A stretch of 64,000 bases of DNA. It comes from Terrisporobacter petrolearius. GTDB taxonomy: Bacteria; Bacillota; Clostridia; Peptostreptococcales; Peptostreptococcaceae. The DNA lies in contig NZ_JAHZMO010000011.1 in NCBI RefSeq assembly GCF_020748185.1, forward strand, positions 56,674 through 120,673, in the 5' to 3' direction. Made by a program: the position numbers and the translations under genes. Below, in pieces: positions 1-6,946 of the stretch (positions within the stretch are counted from its first letter, which is position 1; every line of letters starts with the position of its first letter). Below the pieces are notes generated by a model. It saw only the letters and a list, made by a program, of their open reading frames with translations. It had not been told where the DNA came from and did not search any database.

Positions 1-686
1 GTTATAAAGTTATAAATTATAACTGTAAGTAATCCTTCTGCTATTGCTATAGGTACTTGAGTAACAAAGAATACTCCTAGGAATTTTACTGCTGAAGCCA
101 TAAATCCACCTGCTGGATCTGGGAAGGCAAGGCCTAATTGGAATGATGTTACTGTATATGTTAACAAATCTCCTAATGCTGCTGCTAAAAATACTGCAAC
201 TTTTTTATCCATTTTGTCTTTACATAGTTTCCAAATTCCAAAAGAAACTAATGGTCCTACAATTGCCATTGAAAAAGCATTTGCTCCTAAAGTTGTAATT
301 CCACCATGGGCTAATAGTAATGCTTGGAACAATAATACTATTGTTCCTAAAACAACTGTTGCACTAGGTCCAAATAATATTGCTGCAAGTCCTACACCTG
401 TTGGATGGGAGCAACTACCTGTAACTGATGGAATTTTTAATGCTGATAATACAAAGACGAAGGCTCCACAAAGAGCTAATAATAATTTCTTTTTAGGTTG
501 CTCATTAACTATTTTAGCAATATTTTTAAGTCCTACTACGAAGAATGGAATAAATATTACCCACCAAATTATAGCCCATTTTACTGGTAAAAAACCTTCC
601 ATGATGTGCATTGCATTTGAGACTACTGGTGTGATCATTAGCATAAAGGCTGCTATTAATGACCATTTTAAATTACTTTTTTTCAT
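1..686 (-). CDS. cbiM: CbiM, cobalt ECF transporter substrate-binding membrane subunit (3' end cut by window edge)
   Basis: The minus-strand frame stays open from ATG at 686 to the left edge, so the last residues are missing (228 codons seen; the family is about 220-250 residues). The protein starts with a signal-like segment ending SNA, followed by MHIMEG; in CbiM the exposed Met-His after cleavage forms the metal-binding N-terminus. Further marks are the CSHPTG motif near residue 95, [15 protein letters not shown], and [13 protein letters not shown]. CbiM binds Co2+ at the membrane and works with CbiN, CbiQ and CbiO, which probably lie further left. A cobalamin riboswitch and terminator precede it, so it should be shut off when B12 is plentiful. 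The B12-dependent methylmalonyl-CoA mutase at 45.3-47.5 kb would be one consumer. Confidence 0.93.
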   Translation of the reverse strand, partial: MKKSNLKWSLIAAFMLMITPVVSNAMHIMEGFLPVKWAIIWWVIFIPFFVVGLKNIAKIVNEQPKKKLLLALCGAFVFVLSALKIPSVTGSCSHPTGVGLAAILFGPSATVVLGTIVLLFQALLLAHGGITTLGANAFSMAIVGPLVSFGIWKLCKDKMDKKVAVFLAAALGDLLTYTVTSFQLGLAFPDPAGGFMASAVKFLGVFFVTQVPIAIAEGLLTVIIYNFI

Positions 687-801
687 ACTACATACATCTC
701 CCTTTTAATTATTTTTAGGGTGTATATCTTATTATTTTGATTCATTTAAGTAAGTTTTCTTGTTGTAATTAAATATTCTGTTTCCTTATTTGTTGATAAT
801 T

Positions 802-825
802 AAAAAACCTAACCAAAAGGTTAGG
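802..825 (-). terminator. Intrinsic terminator of the cobalamin riboswitch
   Basis: Read on the minus strand, CCTAACC and GGTTAGG form a 7-bp stem around a TTTT loop, followed directly by six Ts. It lies between the aptamer and cbiM, about 115 nt before the cbiM start. This is the expected position for a B12-controlled transcription attenuator. Confidence 0.85.
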
Positions 826-904
826 CTAGTATCTTTTAATTTCCAACATAAAATGTTTTCTAATAAGATACTTCCTTCACCCCGAAGAAATTTCTTTTCA
901 TATT

Positions 905-1045
905 TTAGGCAGGTATCCTGACTTAGTTTCATTCTACTCCTCACCTTCCCATAGCTTAACACTACAGTGGTTTTCTGAGTTTCGTCCACATTACAGTAAC
1001 GGGGGCTGTAGAGGCATTTCACCTCTTTCCCTATTAATCGTTAAA
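905..1045 (-). promoter_or_regulatory. Cobalamin (B12) riboswitch upstream of cbiM
   Basis: On the minus strand the conserved class landmarks follow in order: GGTGAAATGCC near 1013-1024, GCCCCCGTTACTGTAATG, an AAACCACTG-type segment, GGGAAGGTGAGGAG, and the closing AGTCAGGATACCTGCC near 909-925. These match the consensus cobalamin aptamer core including the B12 box. A terminator sits about 80 nt downstream and cbiM follows. Exact ends are estimated. A 78-codon minus-strand open frame here is only the riboswitch read as protein. Confidence 0.93.
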
Positions 1046-1293
1046 GAACCTAAAATATTTTTTATTATTCTTACAATTTAATTCTATACCAAATTATGTA
1101 TATAATCTATAAAAAAAATTTCTTTTCATAAAAATATGTTAAAAATTTATCTTTAAGATTGTTTTAATGTTACATTATTATACTCATACTATAAAATAAA
1201 TTGCTAAAGAGGTGATAAATTTTGCTAAAATAATAATACTTATAGCATATATAACATCTATTTTTAATTGGCTATTTTGTATAAATATATTAT
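1046..1293. other. Intergenic stretch, no gene seen
   Basis: Very AT-rich spacer upstream of the cobalamin riboswitch. It should hold the cbiM promoter on the minus strand; I see no -35/-10 pair good enough to call, and no coding signal on either strand. Confidence 0.5.
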
Positions 1294-1327
1294 AAAAGAC
1301 TGTATGTAATTTAATTTTCATACAGCC
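1294..1327 (-). terminator. Terminator after the 309-residue membrane protein
   Basis: Minus-strand GGCTGTATG pairs with CATACAGTC (one G-U) across a 12-nt loop, followed by TTTTAT. It lies about 20 nt past the stop of the gene at 1350. Confidence 0.7.
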
Positions 1328-1349
1328 TTTCTTCATTGTAAATCTATTC

Positions 1350-2279
1350 TTACTGTTCTTCGTCTATTTCATATCTTATTAAATAAGTATCCGTTTTTAC
1401 ACTTTCCCATGAACCTTCACTAAGTTGTCTCATAGGCATGTGACTTATATCAACAGCATTACAAATTGGGTATTTTGTATTTAGTTTTTTCGTTGAATAA
1501 TTACCCAAATCTACGTCATATAAATCTTCATTATCTTCGTAATACTCTTCTTCATTTTTATAAACTACAGTATAATAAGCGCTATTTTTATATTGCTTAA
1601 ATTTTGTGTTACTTATAACATCTAAAAGTGCCTCAATATCCATATTATAATAACCCACTGAGCCAAACATAAAAGTTTCATTCTCATTTTCATAAGTCTT
1701 GCTTGTTTTTATACTATAATTATTTCTGTTAGCTGATATAAAATAAGTCTTATTATTTAAATCTCGTATAGTATATTGTAAACTTCTTATTTTATCATCT
1801 TTATTATATTGCAAATCAAGAGATTCTACACTAGCCATATCCTCTATGCCTAGTTCTTTTTTTATAATTTCATAATCATTTTTTAAACCTTTAATATTTA
1901 TATTTTTTATAGAAATTTCTCTATCTCTATATTCCACTTTATTATATATTATTGAATTTAATATTCCTAAGCAAAGTATAACGAGACCTAGAATACTTGC
2001 CTTTTTCTTTATTATACTATTTGCTCTTTCTTTATTTTTCATAAAAGCTAAATATATAGCAAAACCTACAGGAATAGTTAAAGTAAAACTATCAAGATTG
2101 AAATCAAATGTAAATACCCCTAATAAATAGAATCCTACTAATTTTAATCCCAGATAATTTTCAGCTTCTTCTTTATTGTTGTATAAGTAAACTAAAAAAA
2201 ATATTGCAAAAACCAATAAAACAATGCTTAATAAATCGTTTTCATATATATATTCAATGAATTTATATATATACTCCAT
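1350..2279 (-). CDS. Membrane protein of unknown function, four TM helices plus soluble C-terminal domain
   Basis: Not recognised as a named family. The 309-residue product has hydrophobic segments near residues 16-34, 42-56, 65-80 and 92-110, then a hydrophilic domain of about 195 residues rich in Asp, Glu, Asn and Tyr that ends in a region with a DISHMPMRQ segment. The layout suggests a membrane-anchored protein with a large domain on one side of the membrane; the side is not clear. It is a single-gene unit: its own terminator follows, and the gene upstream (2618-3568) also ends in a terminator. Confidence 0.6.
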   Translation of the reverse strand: MEYIYKFIEYIYENDLLSIVLLVFAIFFLVYLYNNKEEAENYLGLKLVGFYLLGVFTFDFNLDSFTLTIPVGFAIYLAFMKNKERANSIIKKKASILGLVILCLGILNSIIYNKVEYRDREISIKNINIKGLKNDYEIIKKELGIEDMASVESLDLQYNKDDKIRSLQYTIRDLNNKTYFISANRNNYSIKTSKTYENENETFMFGSVGYYNMDIEALLDVISNTKFKQYKNSAYYTVVYKNEEEYYEDNEDLYDVDLGNYSTKKLNTKYPICNAVDISHMPMRQLSEGSWESVKTDTYLIRYEIDEEQ

Positions 2280-2591
2280 ACCTAATTCCCCCTCAAAATA
2301 CTGTACTTATATAGATATTATCATATTACTATTTACTTATATAATTACAATATATTACAATGCCTTGCTAGTTTAATATAAGTACAAAAATAAACTCCCT
2401 AAATAGTTTATTTAGAAAATCTCTTTTTTAAAACATTCTTTATATATTTTCCATGCTACTATTATTTTCACTATCATCAGCTAAGGCAAATACAGTTTTT
2501 TCAGAGTTTTACATTTACTAAATGAGTTGATATAACTTAATTTCAGAGTTTATCAACAGCGTAAATTTAACTATAGTTTCCTAAAATGTAA
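2280..2591. other. Intergenic stretch with an extra hairpin, no clear gene
   Basis: Spacer of about 310 nt. At 2388-2413 a perfect 9-bp stem (AAATAAACT / AGTTTATTT) with an 8-nt loop is followed on the minus strand by a short T run, so it may be a back-up terminator for the operon to its right. A short minus-strand open frame around 2445-2500 reads like protein for under 20 codons but has no start. The decamer TTCAGAGTTT occurs twice (near 2500 and 2542). Confidence 0.4.
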
Positions 2592-2617
2592 AAAAGAAGG
2601 AACACAGTCCTTCTTTT
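2592..2617 (-). terminator. Terminator of the padR/HAAS/DUF4097 operon
   Basis: Minus-strand stem AAAAGAAGGA / TCCTTCTTTT with a 6-nt loop, followed by TTACATTTT. It begins immediately after the stop codon of the gene at 2618. Confidence 0.8.
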
Positions 2618-3568
2618 CTAATCATCTATACTTATATCTCCTGTTTTTACATTTACTACAATCTTATTTACTGGATCATTTCCATATTGTCCAGTGAAAG
2701 AATCTGATGATTGTGATACATTGCTAAACTTTAAGCCTGTATCTAAATCCCCGAAACTCTTATTTCCTTCAAAAATAAAACTTAAATTTTTATTTGTATA
2801 TAACTCCACATCTCCAACTTTTGATTTAATTCTAAAGTCCCCATTCAAATTTTCTATATTACAAGTTATATCTCCAACTTGAGATTCTATGCTACCTTTT
2901 CCACTAAATTTGTCTATATCAATATCTCCAGTTTTTCCTTTAATATTTACTTCTTTTCCATATAGGTAATTAAAGTTCACATCTCCAACTTTGTTGTTTA
3001 TAGTAATTTTATTAGAATTTATTTTTTGATTTCCAGCAATATCCCCAGTTACAACGTCAATTGATAGATTATTCAATTTTAAATCTGAATCAAATGTTAT
3101 ATCTCCTACTCTGTTGTTAATAGTTATATTTTCCCTATAAGATTTTGGAATCTTTATTTCCACTTGTAAAGAATATCCATTAAATATTCCAAATATATTT
3201 CTACTTGATTTATTATTGAAATCCTCAATTTTTAATGTATCTGATTTAATGTCCCCATTGATATACTTATTATTTTTTAACGTTTTATTACATTTCACAA
3301 TTACTTTTATATTATCTTCATTATTTTCAGTAACAATTAAATCACTGGCGTTAAAATCAGTTTTTATATTCTTTATCTTATTTATATCGTCAAATTTTAA
3401 TTCTTTTACTACTTTCATATTTGAAGCTGTAAAACTTCTATTAAAAATATTACCTGAAAATACATTTCCACCCCATCCTTTTATGCCTACTGCTAATACT
3501 AATGCTAATAAAATTGCAACAATAGACCAAAGAATCATTCTAAGTTTAACCCAATTTTTATCATTCAT
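2618..3568 (-). CDS. DUF4097 family beta-repeat membrane-anchored protein
   Basis: The 316-residue protein has one N-terminal membrane helix (about residues 11-28) followed by a long outside domain. That domain has short repeats of the form G-D-[IV]-x-[FIL] (VGDITFD, TGDIAGN, VGDVNFN, TGDIDID, VGDITCN, VGDVELY, TGDISID), as in DUF4097 / LiaG-like putative adhesin domains that fold as a beta-helix. Its start overlaps the stop of the HAAS gene upstream (ATG shares one base), so the two are translationally coupled. PadR-HAAS-DUF4097 gene trios are common in Firmicutes and are thought to respond to envelope stress; the exact job is not known. Confidence 0.8.
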   Translation of the reverse strand: MNDKNWVKLRMILWSIVAILLALVLAVGIKGWGGNVFSGNIFNRSFTASNMKVVKELKFDDINKIKNIKTDFNASDLIVTENNEDNIKVIVKCNKTLKNNKYINGDIKSDTLKIEDFNNKSSRNIFGIFNGYSLQVEIKIPKSYRENITINNRVGDITFDSDLKLNNLSIDVVTGDIAGNQKINSNKITINNKVGDVNFNYLYGKEVNIKGKTGDIDIDKFSGKGSIESQVGDITCNIENLNGDFRIKSKVGDVELYTNKNLSFIFEGNKSFGDLDTGLKFSNVSQSSDSFTGQYGNDPVNKIVVNVKTGDISIDD

Positions 3569-4224
3569 TAATCTATCTCCTTATATTCAAAATAAGCTCT
3601 TATTACTTTTTCTATGGCCCCACCTATTACAAACATTATCCATGTTATATGCCATGCACCTGTTGTAAAACTTATTAGTAAATATATTGCTGTAATTATT
3701 GCCCACATAGCACTTTCAATAGATTTTCTCACTCTTCTACTTTTATTAGTGGTACTTTTCCATTCTTTAAAATCTTCTACTAAGGTGTCATCCTGCTTCA
3801 TATATTGTGGCTTTGTCATATTGTTATAAATTAAAAGGCCTGTAGCACCTGCTATTAATAAGAACATTATAACTACCCCTAAAGTTTCAAATCCAAAGCC
3901 TTCAAAAACTATTACACTTACAGGGCATAATATATACATCATTACTGATATTGCAGTAATTTTTGCACTTTTCTTCTTATCCCAGCTTTCCTTTGTTATT
4001 TCTAAAGGATCCTTTTCAAATAAATTATCAATATTTCCTATACTTGATATAACCTTATTATATGCCATTTCATCATCCATATTATTTTGTAATAAGTCAT
4101 AATATTTATCTAGTAAATTTGCTAATAATTCTTCTTTAAACTCTTCTGTTCTTCGATTTTTTGGTGCATTTTCAAATAATTCTTGTACATAATCCTTTAT
4201 TTTTACTTCATTGTTCCCTATCAT
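3568..4224 (-). CDS. HAAS/DUF1700-type membrane protein
   Basis: Residues 1-75 form a helical cytoplasmic domain (EEFKEELLANLLDKYYDLLQNNMDDEMAYNKVISSIGN) typical of HAAS/DUF1700 domains, which occur next to PadR regulators. Four hydrophobic segments follow, near residues 88-108, 112-132, 165-185 and 188-206. The gene lies 15 nt after padR and runs into the DUF4097 gene. The family is proposed to pass membrane information to PadR or to anti-sigma-like partners; the ligand is unknown. Total length of 218 residues is usual for the family. Confidence 0.8.
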   Translation of the reverse strand: MIGNNEVKIKDYVQELFENAPKNRRTEEFKEELLANLLDKYYDLLQNNMDDEMAYNKVISSIGNIDNLFEKDPLEITKESWDKKKSAKITAISVMMYILCPVSVIVFEGFGFETLGVVIMFLLIAGATGLLIYNNMTKPQYMKQDDTLVEDFKEWKSTTNKSRRVRKSIESAMWAIITAIYLLISFTTGAWHITWIMFVIGGAIEKVIRAYFEYKEID

Positions 4225-4239
4225 AATATACCTTCCTCC

Positions 4240-4560
4240 TTAAATCAAACTATCAATTATATTTTTAGCTTCTTCCCAATCCAACTTATTTTGTTCATAA
4301 ATTTGTATTCCCATTTTAGTAATTGAATAATATCTTCTTCTAGCTCCACTTCCTTCATTTCCCCAATATGAGGTAATTAGTTCAGCTTTTTCTAGCCTTC
4401 TAAATGCTGAGTATAATGTAGCTTCTTTTAGTTCATAAAGATTATTTGTTTTTTCTTTTATTACTTTATTAATGGCGTATCCATAACTATCGCCTTTTAT
4501 AAGTTCATTTAATATTATGGTGTCTGTGTGTCCCCTTAGTAAATCTGATGTAATTGACAA
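4240..4560 (-). CDS. PadR family transcriptional regulator
   Basis: Winged-helix regulator of 106 residues: DLLRGHTDTIILNELIKGDSYGY is the canonical PadR N-terminus, followed by the recognition helix ATLYSAFRRLEKAELI and the wing GSGARRRYYSIT. The start is probably TTG at 4560-4558: AAGGAG at 4575-4570 stands 9 nt before it, giving MSITSDLLRGH, the usual PadR beginning. The ATG three codons further out directly abuts the AAGGAG and is unlikely to be used. First gene of the padR-HAAS-DUF4097 operon. An inverted repeat over its own promoter suggests autoregulation. Confidence 0.9.
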   Translation of the reverse strand: MSITSDLLRGHTDTIILNELIKGDSYGYAINKVIKEKTNNLYELKEATLYSAFRRLEKAELITSYWGNEGSGARRRYYSITKMGIQIYEQNKLDWEEAKNIIDSLI

Positions 4561-4593
4561 GAATAGCATCTCCTTTTTCCTTATTTTACTATT

Positions 4594-4630
4594 ATAATAA
4601 CTTTATATACTTCGCCTGTCAAGGTATATA
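4594..4630 (-). promoter_or_regulatory. padR operon promoter with inverted-repeat operator
   Basis: Minus strand: -35 TTGACA (4622-4617), 17-nt spacer, -10 TATTAT (4599-4594), a near-consensus sigma-A promoter. The -35 is framed by perfect 7-bp arms TATATAC (4630-4624) and GTATATA (4610-4604), 13 nt apart. The repeat is well placed for the PadR protein to block its own promoter; binding is inferred. Confidence 0.7.
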
Positions 4631-4676
4631 TAAAAATATAATATGTTTTTTCTTAGAATATGTTAACAATAAAAAA

Positions 4677-4714
4677 ATAGTAACTATATTAAATATATAT
4701 AATATAGTTACTAT
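4677..4714 (-). terminator. Strong hairpin terminator with no gene directly before it
   Basis: A perfect 14-bp stem (ATAGTAACTATATT / AATATAGTTACTAT) with a 10-nt loop is followed on the minus strand by TTTTTTATTG. The nearest minus-strand gene (desulfoferrodoxin) already has a terminator at 4871-4899, so this one may end a short independent transcript from 4715-4870. Confidence 0.65.
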
Positions 4715-4870
4715 TAACATCTGTTTATATTACTCTTGTAGTTTGATGTCGTGCTCAAGCGCAAAATTCCTTATATGCCAATTTTTCTTATTTTTTTATA
4801 TTTAATTAAATGTAAATCCTTATAGAAACAATAAATACACAGTAAGCTTACAACATACTTTCGTGCAAGC
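4715..4870 (-). other. Possible small transcript or short gene remnant
   Basis: The stretch between two minus-strand terminators has a weak promoter-like pair: TTGCAC near 4868-4863, an 18-nt spacer, then TACTGT. It also holds a protein-like run of about 20 codons ending NFALEHDIKLQE before a stop near 4738, with no start codon. It could be a small RNA or the tail of a lost gene; neither is shown. Confidence 0.25.
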
Positions 4871-4899
4871 AAAAAAGAACTCTAATTGCTAGAGTTCTT
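4871..4899 (-). terminator. Terminator after desulfoferrodoxin
   Basis: Minus-strand stem AAGAACTCTA / TAGAGTTCTT with a 5-nt loop and a T run, about 45 nt past the stop codon. Confidence 0.8.
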
Positions 4900-4945
4900 C
4901 ATGTACAATTATCTTATATTTTAGATAACTTACTTAGGTTTTTAT

Positions 4946-5332
4946 CTATAATTCTACTTTCCATAATCCATGAAGATTACAATAAGCATATGCTTCTAAT
5001 ACTTTATCATCTTCAGTTAAAGTAAATTCTATAATTGGATCACTATCTATTTCTAACTGTTTACGTTGCACACCTTGTGTAGTTAGAATATATATCCAAC
5101 TTATATGATGCTCTTGTATCATAGGATGTAATGTGCTTCCAACTTGTACTTTTACTTTGTTTTCATTTATATTTAATACTGGTATATGTTTTTCTACTGA
5201 GGCTTCTGTTGTATTTGCCACTAGCTCATTCATTGTTTTACCACAGCATACTACTTTAGGTCCTTTATGGTCTATCATTTCTATTAAGTTTCCACAAACA
5301 CTGCATATAAAAAATTTTTTTGAATTGTTCAT
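4946..5332 (-). CDS. dfx: Desulfoferrodoxin (superoxide reductase, two-iron type)
   Basis: The enzyme reduces superoxide to hydrogen peroxide in the cytoplasm without making oxygen, a common defence in anaerobes. The N-terminal rubredoxin-like centre has C10, C13, C29 and C30. The catalytic mononuclear iron centre is complete: E47 and H49 in the EKH segment, H69 (LHPM), H75 (EHHISW), C118 and H121 (CNLHG). At 128 residues it matches the usual 125-130. It is a single gene with its own promoter and terminator; a PerR-box-like sequence overlaps the predicted promoter. Confidence 0.96.
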   Translation of the reverse strand: MNNSKKFFICSVCGNLIEMIDHKGPKVVCCGKTMNELVANTTEASVEKHIPVLNINENKVKVQVGSTLHPMIQEHHISWIYILTTQGVQRKQLEIDSDPIIEFTLTEDDKVLEAYAYCNLHGLWKVEL

Positions 5333-5459
5333 TCTATAACCTCCTCCATATTAAATCCTCAACTATTAATAATTGTGATTATTTTATAACCTCCAGGTTG
5401 TAGCCTCCTAGATAATAATACAAGTATAATTTATCATATACTCTTATACTCTTAATTTT

Positions 5460-5488
5460 ATCTTATATATAATTATAACTACTGTCAA
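5460..5488 (-). promoter_or_regulatory. Predicted dfx promoter with PerR-box-like site
   Basis: Minus strand: -35 TTGACA (5488-5483), 17-nt spacer, -10 TAAGAT (5465-5460). The spacer contains TTATAATTATATATAA (5478-5463), close to the PerR box TTATAATNATTATAA. This implies a leader of about 120 nt before dfx. Peroxide control of dfx by PerR is known in clostridia; here it is inferred from the site alone. Between 5490 and 5671 nothing else is seen. Confidence 0.5.
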
Positions 5489-5671
5489 TATCAATCATTC
5501 TATCTGCCTACTTTCCAAATAATCATTTAAAAGTTTATTGCTTATAGTAAGCATACCAATGCACTGTTTCTATTAAGTTAAAAATCAAATGAAATAAATA
5601 AAACCTTTTCATAATACCTGTTGTTATATTTTTTTAATTTTACTCATAAGACTTTACATTACCATAAAAAC

Positions 5672-5703
5672 AAAAAAGTTGCTATGATTATTTAGCAACT
5701 TTT
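5672..5703 (-). terminator. Terminator after the HD-domain gene
   Basis: Minus-strand stem AAAGTTGCTA / TAGCAACTTT with an 8-nt loop, flanked by a T run. It sits 9 nt beyond the stop at 5712. Confidence 0.8.
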
Positions 5704-5711
5704 AAATAATT

Positions 5712-6290
5712 TTAATATTTATTTAATATTTTTGACTCCATACTAAGTTTTGTATCTTCATCAATTATATTCCTCATTAATTTAAGCTTCCCATTATCTT
5801 CAAAATACTGTGATCCATATTTCAAATTAAATTCATAATCAAAATCATCAGTATTTTTCCCTTGATTGTGTTGAACTATAGTTTCAAGTTTATCCATAGC
5901 TTTTACAAGCTTAGCTTCTTTTGTAGAACATTCATTATATTCTTTCCACAAATCATATATTTTTTCACTTAAACTTTCTGGTAATGTTGTTAACATTCTT
6001 TTCATAGCCCTCTCTTCCATATGGGATTTATTATCATCTGCACCTTGTAGTTTTGCTGATATATCGCCATCATAAAGCTCCCCTAAATCATGAACCAAAC
6101 TCATCTTTATGGCTTTATTAATATCAACATCTTTAAAGTCCTCTTCTAAGACCATTAACAACATTGCCAGCCTCCAAGAATGCTCTGCTGTAGATTCTCT
6201 TCGACCAGTTTTTGTCCAAGCAGTTCTTGTAACTGATTTTAAATTTTCTATTTCTTTTATAAATTCAATAACTTGATTAGTATTATTCAT
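5712..6290 (-). CDS. HD domain phosphohydrolase, YfbR/HDDC2-like
   Basis: A 192-residue protein with the metal-binding HD pattern: the first His in STAEHSWRLAMLLM, the HD pair in KMSLVHDLGELYDGD, and a downstream Asp in VKAMDKLETIVQ. The arrangement matches the HD_3 group, whose members include 5'-deoxynucleotidases such as E. coli YfbR, so a nucleotide-dephosphorylating role is likely though unproven. Start chosen at ATG 6290 because AGGAG stands 7 nt upstream; an ATG 18 nt further out lacks a ribosome site. Single gene with its own terminator. Confidence 0.85.
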   Translation of the reverse strand: MNNTNQVIEFIKEIENLKSVTRTAWTKTGRRESTAEHSWRLAMLLMVLEEDFKDVDINKAIKMSLVHDLGELYDGDISAKLQGADDNKSHMEERAMKRMLTTLPESLSEKIYDLWKEYNECSTKEAKLVKAMDKLETIVQHNQGKNTDDFDYEFNLKYGSQYFEDNGKLKLMRNIIDEDTKLSMESKILNKY

Positions 6291-6341
6291 AGCAACTCTC
6301 CTGTACATATATGTTAACTATACTTTATCATAGACATATTA

Positions 6342-6775
6342 TTAATTTACATGACATATGTCATTTGTAATTTCTAAAAAGAAGTAGCTTTCTCTTTCAT
6401 CTTTTACTAGCTCTACTTTTTAGAGTCATAAATACACTCTTCTACAGATATTTTCATCATTTCTAGTCTTCGTTGAACCTTCTTTAATTTTTAGATTTCT
6501 TTATGTATGTATATTTCTTTATCTTTAATAAGACTTAAAATTTGTTCTAGAGAAGAGTCTTTCATTACCTCATCAATATCATTTAAAGAAAGATTTAATG
6601 TTTTATAAAAAATTATATCTGTTAAGCAATTTAAATCTTCAATTTTATAATATCTATATCCATTATTTTCATCTTTATTAGGTCCTAATAAACCTATATT
6701 ATCATATTGCACCAAGGTGTACTGGGAAATATTAAACAGCTTACTTACCTCTCCAATTAAATATTTATCTTTCAT
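6342..6775 (-). pseudogene. MerR family regulator, broken by an in-frame stop and a frameshift
   Basis: The first 94 codons give a normal MerR DNA-binding domain (YLIGEVSKLFNISQYTLVQYD, GYRYYKIEDL) and the start of the dimer helix, then hit TAA at about 6491. In the same frame the helix carries on for 25 codons (KLKKVQRRLEMMKISVEECI) to a second stop near 6417. A shift of frame then continues with ELVKDERESYFFLEITNDICHVN to a stop at 6342. The pieces read as one decayed regulator with a short effector domain. The DNA-binding piece might still be made; its ATG has a weak site (AAGGAT). No target is evident nearby. Confidence 0.75.
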
Positions 6776-6873
6776 ATATACTATCCTTTTTTAATCTCAT
6801 TTCTATACTTATATATTAAAAAAGTGTTTGATATAATGCAATAAATAAGCAAATTCATAATTTTTCAACATAA

Positions 6874-6909
6874 AAATAAACTACTTAGCACAGGCCAAGT
6901 AGTTTATTT
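6874..6909 (-). terminator. Terminator after cstA
   Basis: Perfect 13-bp stem AAATAAACTACTT / AAGTAGTTTATTT with a 10-nt loop and T/A runs on both sides, about 40 nt after the cstA stop. Confidence 0.85.
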
Positions 6910-6946
6910 TTTTAATGGGGTTTTTATATATTAATGTTATCATCTA

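Noticed and set aside
214..708. 164-codon plus-strand open frame
   Set aside because: It is the antisense of cbiM, which reads clearly on the minus strand through the window edge.
786..1022. 78-codon minus-strand open frame
   Set aside because: It lies within the cobalamin riboswitch and its terminator; the nucleotide pattern, not the protein, is conserved.
2445..2505. Short minus-strand run reading like a protein tail
   Set aside because: Under 20 codons, no start, no recognisable family; could be chance.
3216..3668. 150-codon plus-strand open frame
   Set aside because: Antisense to the DUF4097 and HAAS genes, no ribosome site, hydrophobic composition typical of reversed AT-rich coding DNA.
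5366..5385. AATAAT-4-ATTATT inverted repeat upstream of dfx
   Set aside because: Weak, AT-only arms and poorly placed compared with the PerR-like site at 5463-5478.
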